DNA of 64,000 nt, taken from Clostridiales bacterium (GTDB lineage: Bacteria > Bacillota > Clostridia > Oscillospirales > Oscillospiraceae). Positions 49,997-59,366 of this stretch are shown here, piece by piece. Every line of letters starts with the position of its first letter. The first letter of the stretch is position 1. A program made the translations under genes and the position numbers. The notes under the pieces are model-generated. The model saw only the letters and a list, made by a program, of their open reading frames with translations, was not told where the DNA came from and searched no databases. The stretch spans positions 62,001 through 126,000 of the forward strand of contig JAQXKZ010000010.1 in assembly GCA_029010715.1 (NCBI GenBank), in the 5' to 3' direction.

Positions 49997-50833
49997 ATGA
50001 AAACCAAGAAAATCAGCGCCCTTATACTGGCGCTCATACTTATTATCGCAGTGCTGCCTTTCGCCTACGCTGACGGCGAAGACGCTGACACGCCCCCTGA
50101 GCAGCCGCCCAGCACCAGCGTTGAGCCGACGGAGGAGCCAAGTACGCCTCCTTCAACCGTTCCGACCGAAGCTCCTTCGGTTGAACCTACCGCCGCACCG
50201 ACTCCGACCGCAACCGCCGCGCCGACTCCGACCGCAACTGCCGCACCGGCCGGCCCGGTCATAACGAAGCAGCCGACCGGCGAGAGCGTCAAGTCAGGCG
50301 GATCCGCGATGTTCATTGCCAGGGCTACGGATTACTCATGGTGTGCCTGGCGTTTCTACGACCTGCAGGGCAACGAAGTAGTTTTCGATAATATATGGGG
50401 CTACTTCCCCAATCTTAAGGTAAGCGGCGGCAACAGCGAGGTATTCACGATAGGCGACATTCCTCTTGAAATGAACGGCTGGACCGTCTGCTGTCTCTTC
50501 AGCAACGAGGACGGGATATGGACCTACAGCGATGCGGTCAGAATATCCGTCACGGCCGCAGCCACTCCGTCGCCCAAGCACACTGTCAGGCCCTCGGCCA
50601 GCCCGTCACCCTCTCACGCGGCTTACACGCTGCCGCCTCAGTCGGCCGCGCCGAGTCTATCTCCCACACCGGCTCCCGCTGCTTCCCCCGTACCCGAAGA
50701 GTCCGGCAGCACCGTCGCTCTTATAATCGCGGCTATAGTATCGCTTATACTGATAATGTCCGGTGTAATCTTTGCGATTTTGTACTCAAACAGCCGTAAA
50801 AGACGGCACAAATCGCGGCACGGCAAAAAATAA
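49997..50833 (+). CDS. Surface protein with Pro/Thr-rich stalk and Ig-like domain
   Basis: 278 residues. Signal peptide about 1-25 (ISALILALILIIAVLPFAYA), a Pro/Thr/Glu stalk (27-88) with a repeated AAPTPTAT unit, an Ig-like domain about 89-190 beginning VITKQPTGESVKSGGSAMF, a second Pro/Ser linker, then a membrane helix near 240-262 and a basic cytoplasmic tail (RKRRHKSRHGKK). This is the plan of a membrane-anchored cell-surface protein. The function is unknown. AGAGGTAAACAGAGA precedes the ATG. Confidence 0.75.
   Translation: MKTKKISALILALILIIAVLPFAYADGEDADTPPEQPPSTSVEPTEEPSTPPSTVPTEAPSVEPTAAPTPTATAAPTPTATAAPAGPVITKQPTGESVKSGGSAMFIARATDYSWCAWRFYDLQGNEVVFDNIWGYFPNLKVSGGNSEVFTIGDIPLEMNGWTVCCLFSNEDGIWTYSDAVRISVTAAATPSPKHTVRPSASPSPSHAAYTLPPQSAAPSLSPTPAPAASPVPEESGSTVALIIAAIVSLILIMSGVIFAILYSNSRKRRHKSRHGKK
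50192..50239 (+). repeat. 24-bp tandem repeat in the stalk
   Basis: Two adjacent copies, 50192-50215 and 50216-50239, differing at two bases, each encoding AAPTPTAT; a partial third copy follows. The repeat could vary in number between strains. Confidence 0.8.
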
Positions 50834-50872
50834 ATACTGATGCTGCATACACATTCCTGAATAACACATAAG

Positions 50873-50907
50873 AAAAGACCTGCGGTCCCCATGACCGCAG
50901 GTCTTTT
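50873..50907. terminator. Bidirectional terminator between the Ig-like and rsgA genes
   Basis: Arms AAAAGACCTGCGGT (50873-50886) and ACCGCAGGTCTTTT (50894-50907), seven-base loop; T run on the plus side and, through the A run, on the minus side. Confidence 0.9.
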
Positions 50908-50952
50908 TGCCGCGCTCTCCGTATCTCATGCTGCCCCGGCATTATGCATAAC

Positions 50953-51969
50953 TCAGCGCTTCTTTCTGGCTTTGTTTATTTTGGATATGTTTTTAAACTT
51001 TTTCTCCTTTGCCGCGAGATAGCTTTCACTGCTGCCTTCATAGGTGTTTTCCGCGCACAGCTTCTTATATGAGTGCCAGCGCTCTTTCGAAAGCTCTCCG
51101 CTTTCCAGCGCCGCCTGTACCGCGCAGCCCGGTTCTCCCGTATGCGTACAGTCTCCGAAGCGGCAGGCAGCCGCCAGAGCCTCAATATCGGCAAAGGTCG
51201 TCTCTATACCGCTTTCCGAATCCCACATGCCGAGCTCACGCATTCCGGGGGTATCTATAAGCGTCGCTCCGTTCGGCAGTAACAGCAGTTCCCTGCGCGT
51301 TGTTGTGTGCCGCCCCCTGCCGTCGCTGCGCAGTCCGTTTGTACCCTGACGCTCTTCTCCGAGCAGTCTGTTTATCATCGTCGACTTGCCGACTCCGGAC
51401 GAGCCCACAAAGGCGAAGGTTTTTCCTTCCGTGATATACGGAGTGATCTGACTGTATCCGTCGTCCTCCATTGAGGAGGTAACTATAATATCGACTCCTA
51501 TCGCAGTGTTTTTGACCTCTGCAAGCTTTTCTTCGAGATCAGCGCACAGGTCGGCCTTAGTCAGCACAACGACCGGTACCGCTCCGCTGTCCCATGCAAC
51601 GGAGAGATAGCGTTCAAGTCTCCGCAGATTAAAATCATTGTTAAGCCCCATGCACAGAAAGACCGTGTCGACATTGGCCGCGACCGCCTGTTCACTCTTT
51701 GCCGAACCCGCGGCCCTGCGTACAAAAAGGCTCCTTCGCGGCAGCAGGCGCTGTATAACCGCGGTATCTCCGCCGTTTAGCTCCGCCATCACGTAGTCGC
51801 CCACAGCCGGGTAATCCGACAAGGTCAACACCTCATGCTGAAAACGCCCGGACACGACCGCCGTCTGTTCGCCATATTCGCCAAGGACACGGTACAGTCC
51901 CCTTTCCTGCATTGCCACACGGCACAGAGAAAGCCCGGGGTATCCGGCCGCCAAATCATCATACCACAT
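50953..51969 (-). CDS. rsgA: Ribosome small subunit-dependent GTPase A
   Basis: Circularly permuted GTPase that aids 30S maturation. 338 residues: N-terminal OB-fold about 10-80, G4 VLTKADL near 147, G1 GSSGVGKST near 191, G3 DTPGMRELG near 242, and a zinc site CRFGDCTHTGEPGC near 271. AGGAG lies seven bases before the ATG. The promoter contains a TetR-type dyad, which is unusual for a housekeeping gene; it may be an inducible paralogue. Confidence 0.92.
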   Translation of the reverse strand: MWYDDLAAGYPGLSLCRVAMQERGLYRVLGEYGEQTAVVSGRFQHEVLTLSDYPAVGDYVMAELNGGDTAVIQRLLPRRSLFVRRAAGSAKSEQAVAANVDTVFLCMGLNNDFNLRRLERYLSVAWDSGAVPVVVLTKADLCADLEEKLAEVKNTAIGVDIIVTSSMEDDGYSQITPYITEGKTFAFVGSSGVGKSTMINRLLGEERQGTNGLRSDGRGRHTTTRRELLLLPNGATLIDTPGMRELGMWDSESGIETTFADIEALAAACRFGDCTHTGEPGCAVQAALESGELSKERWHSYKKLCAENTYEGSSESYLAAKEKKFKNISKINKARKKR

Positions 51970-52013
51970 CTCTGCACTCCTGTTTCTTTTGATGTTATCT
52001 TTATATATCTGCG

Positions 52014-52043
52014 ATTATAATGTAAACGAGCGTTTACTGTCAA
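52014..52043 (-). promoter_or_regulatory. rsgA promoter with TetR-type dyad in the spacer
   Basis: Minus strand TTGACA (52043-52038), 18-base spacer, TATAAT (52019-52014). The spacer carries GTAAACG-CT-CGTTTAC (52037-52022), a perfect seven-base dyad nearly identical to the operator arms of the TetR-methyltransferase gene at 35943-35985. Confidence 0.8.
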
Positions 52044-52270
52044 GCGCTTTTCTTTCGTTTACTGATATCAGTGAAATAGCTCGGTCAATACAGGCCATGC
52101 CTCATTTTACACGCGCACTTTGTTATTCTCCGCAGGGAGCGTCAGTCGCAGTCCGGCAGCTGCCTGCCGAGCCCGCGCATCTATGTACCGCATCCTGTAG
52201 CAGGATGTGATGGACCTGCTAATAATCCATTACTCTCCGTCATATGATGTACCAAAAGGAGTGGTGCAAA
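52044..52270. other. Intergenic region between rsgA and pdaB-like genes
   Basis: No gene seen. Two small hairpins are present: CGGCAG with CTGCCG (52154-52169) and CATCCTG-TAG-CAGGATG (52191-52207). A sporulation promoter is expected before the PdaB-like gene but I could not place one with confidence. Confidence 0.4.
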
Positions 52271-53035
52271 TTGACGGAGTTTAAAAAAATTATACATAAG
52301 CACAGTACCGTGCTCTCGGCTCTTGGTACGCTGCTGGCTGTTGTCCTGATATTCTGGGCCGTGAACAGTCCAGCGATCGTCGGTGTGTCGGCTTCAAGCC
52401 GGCAGCTGCCCATTTATTGCGTGCAGCGCGACGACAAGGTCGTATCCCTGTCCTTTGACGCCGCGTGGGGCAACGAGGACACTCAGATCCTGATAGACAT
52501 ACTCAACAAATACAACATCAACACGACCTTCTTCGTTGTCGGAGACTGGGTCGACAAATATCCGGAGTCCGTAAAGGCGCTGGCGGACAACGGCAACGAG
52601 GTAATGAACCATTCGTCCAATCATGCGCATTTTTCGCAGCTGAGCCACAGCGAGATAATTGCCGACATAAGCGCCTGCAACGATAAGATCGCCGCTGTGA
52701 CCGGCGTCACCCCGACGCTGTTCCGCTGCCCCTACGGCGAATACGACGACCACGTTATAAACGCCGTCAACAGCATGGGCATGACCGCCGTTCAATGGGA
52801 TGTGGACAGTCTTGACTGGAAAGGCATATCCGCCGCCGACATACAAAAGCGCGTACTGAGCAAGGTGCAGCCGGGGAGTATAATTCTTTTCCACAACGCG
52901 GCCGAAAACACGCCCGAGGCCCTCCCCGGGATCATAGAATCGCTGCTCGCGGACGGCTATACCATCGTGCCCATTTCACAGATCATCCTGGACGGCGAGT
53001 ACTACATCGACAACACCGGCCGGCAATGTGTAAAA
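52271..53035 (+). CDS. PdaB-like sporulation polysaccharide deacetylase
   Basis: NodB-type deacetylase of the group needed for spore maturation. About 254 residues from TTG 52271, nine bases after AAAGGAG; an ATG at 52244 lacks a site, and the stop codon ends at 53038. Membrane anchor about 13-32, then the NodB domain with Asp63 in SFDAAWG, the metal-binding HSSNH (His114, His118), and PYGEYDD near 162. SFDAAWG rather than TFDDGP is typical of the PdaB group in Clostridia. A strong terminator follows. Confidence 0.85.
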
Positions 53036-53040
53036 TAAAG

Positions 53041-53078
53041 AAAAGGGAGTGTCTTCCGCACGGCAGACACTCCCTTTT
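53041..53078 (+). terminator. Terminator of the pdaB-like gene
   Basis: Arms AAAAGGGAGTGTCT (53041-53054) and its complement (53065-53078), ten-base loop, then TTTT. Strong intrinsic terminator. Confidence 0.9.
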
Positions 53079-53358
53079 TTTCAGCCCTTCGCCGTACCGG
53101 CCCTGTCCGTGTTGCCGCGTTGCCCGCGCGGCAAATGACCGTTTTATTTGCGGCAGGGCTTGTGCATATGCGCCGCTGTGTTGTATACTGAGAGCGGTTA
53201 GCGGCTGCTGCTTCGGCGGCTGCGCTGACGGCAGCAGCCGGGAGCTCTAATACTCCGTGAGGCTCAAACGTCTGCCGCAAAGCAGCAAATCTTCAGAAAA
53301 ACAAATCAGAGCTGCCGCCGCGTGATTTGCCGCGGTCAGGCGCACAGGAGAAATTGAT
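53079..53358. other. Intergenic region before the nucleosidase gene
   Basis: No gene seen in about 280 bases. It holds a promoter at 53160-53189 and a GC-rich stretch (53200-53245) with GGCTGCTGC and GCAGCAGCC, which are complementary and may fold in the leader. Confidence 0.45.
53160..53189 (+). promoter_or_regulatory. Promoter of the nucleosidase gene
   Basis: TTGTGC (53160-53165), 18-base spacer, TATACT (53184-53189). It would give a leader of about 165 bases. Confidence 0.4.
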
Positions 53359-54042
53359 ATGACAAAAGCAGGTATGGTAGTGGCCATAGAACTGGACGCC
53401 GTGATAAACCGCTACGGAAAAGCCGCGCATGAGGAAGTCTGCGCCGGAATAGGCATTATGGAATACCGCACCGGGTACGGCGTTCTTTACGTTGCGCACT
53501 CAGGACCCGGTGAGATTGCCGCCTCAGCCGCCGCCTCAATACTCATAGGTCATTACGGTGCGGAAATGATAATCAACTTCGGCGTTGTCGGCGGTCTGAC
53601 TCCGGATATGTCGCTTGCGCATACCGTCGTCGTTGACCGTGTCGTGCACTATGATTTCGACGCCCACGAAATCGGCTGGGGCGAGACCGGAAAGTACCCG
53701 GATCTGCCGGACCGTTTCATCCCGGTCTCCCCGGAGCTTGCCGCCGAAGCGCTGAAAATCTTTCCGGAACTCAGGGCTGTGACCTGTGCCTCGGCCGATA
53801 AATTTGTCGGCAGTCCTGCGAACAAGCGCGAGCTGCACCGCCTGTACGGCGCTCAGATCTGCGATATGGAGACCGCCGGAATCGCCCTTACCGCAATGCG
53901 CGCAGGCGTCCCGTGCCTCGTGATAAAAACCGTCTCTGACAGCGTCGAGGGCGGCGCCGAAGAATTCGGCAGAGAGCTGGCGCGCTCGTCAGCCGTCTGC
54001 ATTGATATTGCTGACAGGATAATAAACGGCATGCACAAATGA
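53359..54042 (+). CDS. 5'-methylthioadenosine/S-adenosylhomocysteine nucleosidase-like protein
   Basis: Purine nucleoside phosphorylase superfamily, 227 residues. The region NFGVVGGLTPDM near 72-83 binds the ribose/nucleophile, ICDMETAGIALTAMRAGVP near 170 contains the Met-Glu that holds the nucleoside, and Asp in VSDSVEGG near 194 is the catalytic acid. MTA/SAH nucleosidase is the best reading; another nucleosidase is possible. The spacing GAGAAATTGAT before the ATG offers only a weak ribosome-binding site. Confidence 0.82.
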   Translation: MTKAGMVVAIELDAVINRYGKAAHEEVCAGIGIMEYRTGYGVLYVAHSGPGEIAASAAASILIGHYGAEMIINFGVVGGLTPDMSLAHTVVVDRVVHYDFDAHEIGWGETGKYPDLPDRFIPVSPELAAEALKIFPELRAVTCASADKFVGSPANKRELHRLYGAQICDMETAGIALTAMRAGVPCLVIKTVSDSVEGGAEEFGRELARSSAVCIDIADRIINGMHK

Positions 54043-54057
54043 TCTGCGCAACGCAAA

Positions 54058-54084
54058 ACAGGACAGATAAAATATCTGTCCTGT
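54058..54084. terminator. Terminator between convergent nucleosidase and GH13 genes
   Basis: ACAGGACAGATA (54058-54069) and TATCTGTCCTGT (54073-54084) are exact complements with an AAA loop, followed by CTCGTTT; AAAA precedes it. It probably serves both strands. Confidence 0.8.
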
Positions 54085-54155
54085 CTCGTTTACGTATCAG
54101 GTATTTACTTTTTATACCGGCTCCGAATCGCGGCGCAGGGCCTCCGGCGGCGTAT

Positions 54156-55445
54156 TTATGCCTTCACTTCAAATATCAGGGGTCTGCCGCCGCACAGCAG
54201 CTTCCCGCCGCTCACTTCCACGCTCCCGCCGCTTATGAGCTCCGTATACCTCCCGTCCGGGACATCAATGCCGACCTCCGCACCTTCTGAGCGCAGGCTG
54301 AACACGCCTGCAAAGCGGCGCTCCCGGCTCCCGCGCTGCAGCACGGCTATGTCATGCTCATCGTCACCGGCGGCTATGAAGTAGTCCTCCCCGCCAAAAC
54401 TCTCATGCTTTATCTCCGACAGGCGTCGCATGAACCCGCTCAAGTCCCTGCCGGTGCTCCTGTCTATCGGCTCTTTCTCAAACAGACTGGGCCGGTGTTC
54501 ATTTTGAAATTCCTGTCCGGCGTATATCATCGTCGTACCTTTCAGAAAGTACAGGAACGCGGTATAGTTTTTGAGGTCGCCCTCGTTTTTCACAAAGGCG
54601 CATATGCGCGGCTGATCGTGATTCTCCAGAGCACGTAGCTTATTGTAGTTCGCCGGGTATATCGCTTCCTGAAAATTCAGCATGTCCAGGTAGTGCGTAA
54701 GGGCGATTTCCCCGCGCAGGTACTTGTCAAAGGCCTCCCGTACATCATAGTCGTACTCGATATCAAAGGCAGCATATTCGTCGTAGTCCAGCGCGGAATA
54801 GATGCCCAGGCGCCTTGCGCGGCTGCCATAGCTCTGGTGAACGGTCTCGGCGAGCCAGATACATTCCGGATTCACCCTCCCTACCTCTTTGCGTGCCGCT
54901 TTCCAGAACTCAAGAGGTACGAACGAGGCCACGTCGCAGCGAAAGCCGTCCACAATCCCGGCCCACATCTTCAGCGTTTCTGTCTGATAGTCCCATAGTG
55001 CGCGGCTGCCGTAGTCGAGGTCTATTACATCCGACCAGTCGCCCATTTTATTGCCGGTCCTGCCGTCCTTATCACGGTAGAAGAACTCGGGATGTTCATT
55101 GAACAGCGTCGAATCGGGCGAGGTGTGGTTGTACACCACGTCTATCATGCACTTCATACCGCGCGCGTGTATTCCTTCCACAAGCGCCAGGAAATCCTCC
55201 ATGGTCCCGTATTCGGGATTGACACTGCGGTAGTCCCGGTTTGCGTACGGACAGCCGAGACTCCCCTTCTTTCCCTCGATTCCGATCGGGTGTATCGGCA
55301 TAAGCCACACGATATCCGTCCCGAGCGCCTTTATCCTGTCAAGGTCCGGTATGACCGCGCGGAAGCTCCCCTCCCGCGTGTGGTTTCTGACATATACCGA
55401 GTAGATCACCTGATTCTGCAGTCTCTTATCGGTGTCAACAGCCAT
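54156..55445 (-). CDS. Alpha-amylase family glycoside hydrolase (GH13)
   Basis: Cytoplasmic enzyme (no signal peptide) acting on alpha-glucans or related glucosides. 429 residues with the four GH13 blocks: DVVYNHTS at 102-109, nucleophile Asp171 in GFRCDVAS, acid Glu200 in WLAETVH, and LENHDQ with His275-Asp276. A short C-terminal beta domain follows. Substrate not deducible; the family members of this length are often called trehalose synthase-like or amylase-like. It lies downstream of the THEP1-type gene with 21 bases between. Confidence 0.9.
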   Translation of the reverse strand: MAVDTDKRLQNQVIYSVYVRNHTREGSFRAVIPDLDRIKALGTDIVWLMPIHPIGIEGKKGSLGCPYANRDYRSVNPEYGTMEDFLALVEGIHARGMKCMIDVVYNHTSPDSTLFNEHPEFFYRDKDGRTGNKMGDWSDVIDLDYGSRALWDYQTETLKMWAGIVDGFRCDVASFVPLEFWKAARKEVGRVNPECIWLAETVHQSYGSRARRLGIYSALDYDEYAAFDIEYDYDVREAFDKYLRGEIALTHYLDMLNFQEAIYPANYNKLRALENHDQPRICAFVKNEGDLKNYTAFLYFLKGTTMIYAGQEFQNEHRPSLFEKEPIDRSTGRDLSGFMRRLSEIKHESFGGEDYFIAAGDDEHDIAVLQRGSRERRFAGVFSLRSEGAEVGIDVPDGRYTELISGGSVEVSGGKLLCGGRPLIFEVKA

Positions 55446-55466
55446 GATAAAACCTCCGCCGGGAAA

Positions 55467-56060
55467 TTATTTCACATATTCACTGACCCACCGGTCAAGA
55501 ATACGCTTCGCCGCGGCATCGCCGCGCTGCTTCACCTCAATGACGGCACTGTCCTCGTCCTGCTCCAGCACGCAGCGCAGATTATCCGTCAGCATGATGT
55601 ACTTGTCTCCGAGCCCGAAGCGGTGCTGCAGCTCTCTTGCGCTCTCGCTTCCCTTGAGCACGCCCACTATAGGCAGGTCGAGATTCAGGAAATCAGCGAG
55701 CGCATTGCGATACTGCGGTATCAGCATCTCAAATCCGCCGAACTCGTCTATAACCGCGAAATCATAGTACTCCGCTTCTTTAAGCATCTGTGCCGCCGGG
55801 CCTCGGAATACCTCGTTGTCCTTACCGGGCGGTACGGTGCCGTAATCGAGAAAACGCAGGCCGTCGTAGTACTGAAAATCCGCGGCAGCAGCCGCTGGAT
55901 ACAGCTCAAAGCCGCTCAGACTGCCGTCTGCGTTCAGGCTGCGCTCAGTTATATAGCCCCCGGCGTAGGCTATCGAGCCGCCAAGAGCCTCTCTTATCAG
56001 CGTGGTCTTACCGGTGCCGGAGGGTCCCGTCAGAAAAAGGTGTTTTTTCAATTTGCTCAC
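55467..56060 (-). CDS. THEP1-type NTPase
   Basis: Small P-loop nucleoside triphosphatase of 197 residues. Walker A GPSGTGKTT at 12-20, a GGYITE segment near 34, and Walker B region FAVIDEFGGFEML near 100-112, the pattern of NTPase_1/THEP1. It is commonly found in anaerobes, where its role is unknown. It is probably co-transcribed with the GH13 gene; it is divergent from the chagasin-like gene. Confidence 0.85.
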   Translation of the reverse strand: MSKLKKHLFLTGPSGTGKTTLIREALGGSIAYAGGYITERSLNADGSLSGFELYPAAAAADFQYYDGLRFLDYGTVPPGKDNEVFRGPAAQMLKEAEYYDFAVIDEFGGFEMLIPQYRNALADFLNLDLPIVGVLKGSESARELQHRFGLGDKYIMLTDNLRCVLEQDEDSAVIEVKQRGDAAAKRILDRWVSEYVK

Positions 56061-56203
56061 CCCAGTAAATCATCTTTACGCTCAGATTATACCCATTGCG
56101 TAAGTCTTTGTAAATACGCACCGGCCCGTAATTTCACATTTGCCTGTTGTTTGCTTTTAATACATGCCCGGAACATTGCATCCCGTTATCCGTCATAAAA
56201 GCT

Positions 56204-56224
56204 GCCGGCGTCAATTGCGCCGGC
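56204..56224 (+). repeat. Small hairpin in the leader of the chagasin-like gene
   Basis: GCCGGCG (56204-56210) and CGCCGGC (56218-56224), a perfect seven-base stem, 13 bases before the AAGGAGG site. It could affect translation or mRNA stability. I found no clear promoter in 56061-56203. Confidence 0.4.
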
Positions 56225-56250
56225 TTCATTGAAGCATAAGGAGGAAAAAA

Positions 56251-56748
56251 ATGAAAAAGATCACTGCTGCCCTGCTTGCAATCGCGGCCTTGTTTTCTCT
56301 CGCCGCCTGCTCTGCGCAGACTTCTGCCGCCCCTGTCACCGCCGCACCCACCGAGTCTCAGCCTGCCGCTCCCTCCGCCGAAGCCAGTGCCGCCGCTCAG
56401 GCTGCAAACGGCAGCTATGACGACGTCTGGTATGAGCTGAGTCAGGAGGGACATGTGCTCACTGTCCGTCTCCCGTCGAACCCCACAACGGGTTATGATT
56501 GGTCATTTGAGATATCCAACAGTGATATCATAGAGTTTCTCACCAACGAGTATGTTCAGGACAAGGCCGGAGAAGGCATGACCGGCGCCGGAGGCACATG
56601 GGTATCGAGCTTCGCCAACATGGGCAAGGCTTACGGCGACGTCACCATAAGCTTTAAATACGCCCGCAGCTGGGAGCACGGCGAACCGCAGGAGACCCGC
56701 ACTATCGACCTCTTCGTCGACGAAAGCGGAGAAATCTCCGTAAAGTAA
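56251..56748 (+). CDS. Chagasin-like protease inhibitor lipoprotein (I42 family)
   Basis: 165 residues. Signal peptide with lipobox LAAC (Cys20), an Ala/Pro/Ser linker to about 53, then the I42 domain with its three loops: NPTTGYDW near 76-83, GAGGTW near 110, and RSWEHGEP near 137. Members inhibit papain-like cysteine proteases. AAGGAGG precedes the ATG. The transglutaminase-like lipoprotein at 46962-48137 is a cysteine enzyme in the same window, but a link is speculation. Confidence 0.85.
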   Translation: MKKITAALLAIAALFSLAACSAQTSAAPVTAAPTESQPAAPSAEASAAAQAANGSYDDVWYELSQEGHVLTVRLPSNPTTGYDWSFEISNSDIIEFLTNEYVQDKAGEGMTGAGGTWVSSFANMGKAYGDVTISFKYARSWEHGEPQETRTIDLFVDESGEISVK

Positions 56749-56768
56749 ACAGAATAAGCTTTCATCCT

Positions 56769-56802
56769 GCCCAAATATCAGACTTGCTCTTGATGTTTGG
56801 GC
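56769..56802 (+). terminator. Hairpin after the chagasin-like gene
   Basis: GCCCAAATATCA (56769-56780) and TGATGTTTGGGC (56791-56802) pair with one T-G wobble; GGGTTTGG follows, a weak T tract. Confidence 0.5.
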
Positions 56803-56863
56803 GGGTTTGGTATATTCTATTATAAGCTGACTTAAATAATCAAAAAGAACGGACAACTCTTAC

Positions 56864-57946
56864 ATGACAGAATTTGAAAACAAAACCGTGCTCGTCACCG
56901 GCGCCGCCGGCTTCATCGGCAGCTTTCTGTGCCGGTCGCTTCTGAGCGGCGATAATATCCACGTCGTCGGTATAGACAGCATGAATGATTATTACGAGGT
57001 CTCTCTCAAAGAGTACCGTCTTTCCGGTCTGCACACCTTTGCGAAAGCGCGTGAAGGCGCCGGCTGCCGCTTTTCTTTCATACGCGGGAATATGGCTGAC
57101 AAGCCCACTGTCGACACGCTCTTCGCCGAATACAGGCCGGACATTGTCGTCAACCTGGCGGCTCAGGCCGGCGTGCGCTATTCCATAGACCATCCGGACG
57201 TGTATATCGAGTCGAACCTTATAGGCTTTTACAACATACTCGAGGCCTGCCGTCACTCATATGACGGCGGTGCAACGGGCGTGGAGCATCTTGTATACGC
57301 TTCCAGCTCCTCCGTGTACGGCAGCAACAGGAAGGTGCCATACTCTACCGACGACAAGGTTGACAATCCGGTCAGTCTCTACGCCGCGACGAAGAAATCG
57401 GACGAGCTGCTTGCGCACGCCTACGCCAAGCTCTACAACATCCCGAGCACCGGTCTGCGTTTCTTTACCGTCTACGGACCCGCCGGCCGCCCTGATATGG
57501 CTTATTTCGGCTTTACCAACAAGCTGCGCGCCGGAGACACCATAGAGATCTTCAACTACGGCAACTGCAAACGCGACTTCACATATATCGACGATATAGT
57601 CGAAGGCATTCTCCGTGTCATGGCAAAGGCTCCCGCGCGTTCCGCCGGCGAGGATGGCCTGCCTGTCCCGCCGTATAAGCTATACAACATCGGCAACAGC
57701 CATCCGGAAAACCTGCTCGACTTCGTTCAGATCCTCTCGGAAGAACTTGTCGCCGCCGGTGTTTTGCCGGCTGACTATGATTTCGAATCGCACAAGGCGC
57801 TCGTCCCCATGCAGCCCGGCGACGTGCCCGTAACCTATGCGGACACCGACCCGCTCGAGCGCGATTTCGGTTTCAGGCCGCACACGCCTCTGCGCGAGGG
57901 TCTGCGACGGTTTGCCCTCTGGTATAAGGAATACTACAAAATATAG
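56864..57946 (+). CDS. UDP-glucuronate 4-epimerase-type NAD-dependent epimerase
   Basis: Extended short-chain dehydrogenase interconverting UDP-glucuronate and UDP-galacturonate, precursors of surface polysaccharide. 360 residues: Rossmann GAAGFIGS at 13-20, catalytic serines in YASSSSVYG near 145-153, Tyr173 and Lys177 in YAATKK, and the substrate segment [10 protein letters not shown]. The UDP-glucose dehydrogenase follows 20 bases later, which supplies UDP-glucuronate and supports the assignment. Confidence 0.9.
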   Translation: MTEFENKTVLVTGAAGFIGSFLCRSLLSGDNIHVVGIDSMNDYYEVSLKEYRLSGLHTFAKAREGAGCRFSFIRGNMADKPTVDTLFAEYRPDIVVNLAAQAGVRYSIDHPDVYIESNLIGFYNILEACRHSYDGGATGVEHLVYASSSSVYGSNRKVPYSTDDKVDNPVSLYAATKKSDELLAHAYAKLYNIPSTGLRFFTVYGPAGRPDMAYFGFTNKLRAGDTIEIFNYGNCKRDFTYIDDIVEGILRVMAKAPARSAGEDGLPVPPYKLYNIGNSHPENLLDFVQILSEELVAAGVLPADYDFESHKALVPMQPGDVPVTYADTDPLERDFGFRPHTPLREGLRRFALWYKEYYKI

Positions 57947-57966
57947 AGATATTAAGGAGACCGCTT

Positions 57967-59172
57967 ATGAAGATTGCTGTAGCGGGCGTCGGATATGTTG
58001 GCCTGTCTCTGGCTGTTCTTCTCGCCCAGCATAACAAAGTGATGGCCGTAAGCACCACACCCGCCAAAGTCGGGATGATAAACAGCGGCAAGTCCCCTAT
58101 ACGTGATGCTGAAATAGAAGAGTACCTCGCCTCCCACAAGCTCGACCTCACCGCCACGCTAGATAAAGAGGCTGCGTACAGGGACGCCGATTTTGTTGTT
58201 ATAGCCACCCCCACCAACTATGACCCTGATAAAAACTACTTTGATACCTCCTGCGTAGAGGATGTCGTACATATCGTCACGGACGTCAATCCGGATGCAA
58301 TCATGGTCATCAAATCCACCGTTCCTGTCGGCTATACCGAACGCGTGCGCGAGAAATTCGGCAGCGATAACATTATCTTCTCTCCGGAGTTTCTGCGTGA
58401 GGGCAAAGCTCTCTACGACAATCTCTATCCCTCCCGCATCATAGTCGGAGCGCCCATGGACGACCCTCGCCTGCAGAACGCCGCGCACCGCTTTGCCGCG
58501 CTTCTGGAGCAGGGCGCCTTAAAGGAAAATATCCCCGTGCTTTTTACCAATCCCACCGAGGCCGAAGCCGTGAAGCTTTTCGCAAACACATATCTTGCCC
58601 TGCGTGTCAGCTTTTTCAATGAGCTTGATACATACGCGGAAGCCCGCGGTCTGAACACGAAGCAGATAATCGAAGGCGTCTGCCTCGATCCCCGCATCGG
58701 TTCCCACTACAACAACCCCTCCTTCGGATACGGGGGCTATTGCCTGCCAAAGGACACCAAGCAGCTGCGCGCCAATTACAAGGATGTGCCCGAAAACCTG
58801 ATCTCCGCCATTGTTGAAAGCAACCGCACCCGCAAGGACGTTATCTCCGACAGCGTCCTCCGCAAGGCCGGTTTCTTTGACGGCAAAAAGGACTGCATTA
58901 TCGGCGTGTACCGCCTGACTATGAAGTCCGGGTCGGATAACTTCCGTGCCTCCAGTATTCAGGGGGTCATGAAGCGCATAAAGGCCAAGGGCGTTGAAGT
59001 GGTAGTATACGAGCCTGCCCTCCGGGACGACAATTTTTTCAACAGCCGCCGCATTGATGACCTGAATGAGTTCAAGTCCATGTGCGACGTAATCATCGCC
59101 AACCGCTTCTGCGATGAGCTGCGCGATGTCGCGGACAAGGTTTATACCCGCGACCTGTTTTCCAGAGACTGA
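57967..59172 (+). CDS. ugd: UDP-glucose 6-dehydrogenase
   Basis: Oxidises UDP-glucose to UDP-glucuronate in two steps. 401 residues: N-terminal GVGYVGLS at 7-14, catalytic Cys in [10 protein letters not shown] near 260, SPEFLREG near 140, TRK region near 283, C-terminal UDP-binding domain ([11 protein letters not shown]). Odd point: the acidic residue at the end of the second Rossmann strand (usually AVDI) is replaced (AVST, about 27-30), which may alter NAD versus NADP preference. A terminator follows. Confidence 0.93.
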   Translation: MKIAVAGVGYVGLSLAVLLAQHNKVMAVSTTPAKVGMINSGKSPIRDAEIEEYLASHKLDLTATLDKEAAYRDADFVVIATPTNYDPDKNYFDTSCVEDVVHIVTDVNPDAIMVIKSTVPVGYTERVREKFGSDNIIFSPEFLREGKALYDNLYPSRIIVGAPMDDPRLQNAAHRFAALLEQGALKENIPVLFTNPTEAEAVKLFANTYLALRVSFFNELDTYAEARGLNTKQIIEGVCLDPRIGSHYNNPSFGYGGYCLPKDTKQLRANYKDVPENLISAIVESNRTRKDVISDSVLRKAGFFDGKKDCIIGVYRLTMKSGSDNFRASSIQGVMKRIKAKGVEVVVYEPALRDDNFFNSRRIDDLNEFKSMCDVIIANRFCDELRDVADKVYTRDLFSRD

Positions 59173-59224
59173 CGGATAGCGGACTGAACCGCCGCGCAGG
59201 CCGCTGATTATAAGACAATATTTC

Positions 59225-59260
59225 AGACGCCCGAAGAAGGTCAAGCTTCTTCGGGCGTCT
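59225..59260. terminator. Terminator after ugd
   Basis: AGACGCCCGAAGAAG (59225-59239) and CTTCTTCGGGCGTCT (59246-59260), perfect 15-base stem, six-base loop, then TTTT. Confidence 0.92.
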
Positions 59261-59366
59261 TTTTGCGCAAATGCCGCACCGGTTTATATGTGTATCATGT
59301 TCACAGACTGTCAAACAAGCGTTGCTGAGCGCCGTATTACGGATACCTCCTGATAATCCCGGCAGC

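Noticed and set aside
50065-50316. Repeated frame of Gly/Val/Ala opposite the Pro/Thr-rich stalk
   Set aside because: It is the complement of a repetitive coding region and carries no start signal.
55092-56198. Plus-strand frame opposite the GH13 and THEP1 genes
   Set aside because: Antisense to two genes with clear active-site motifs.
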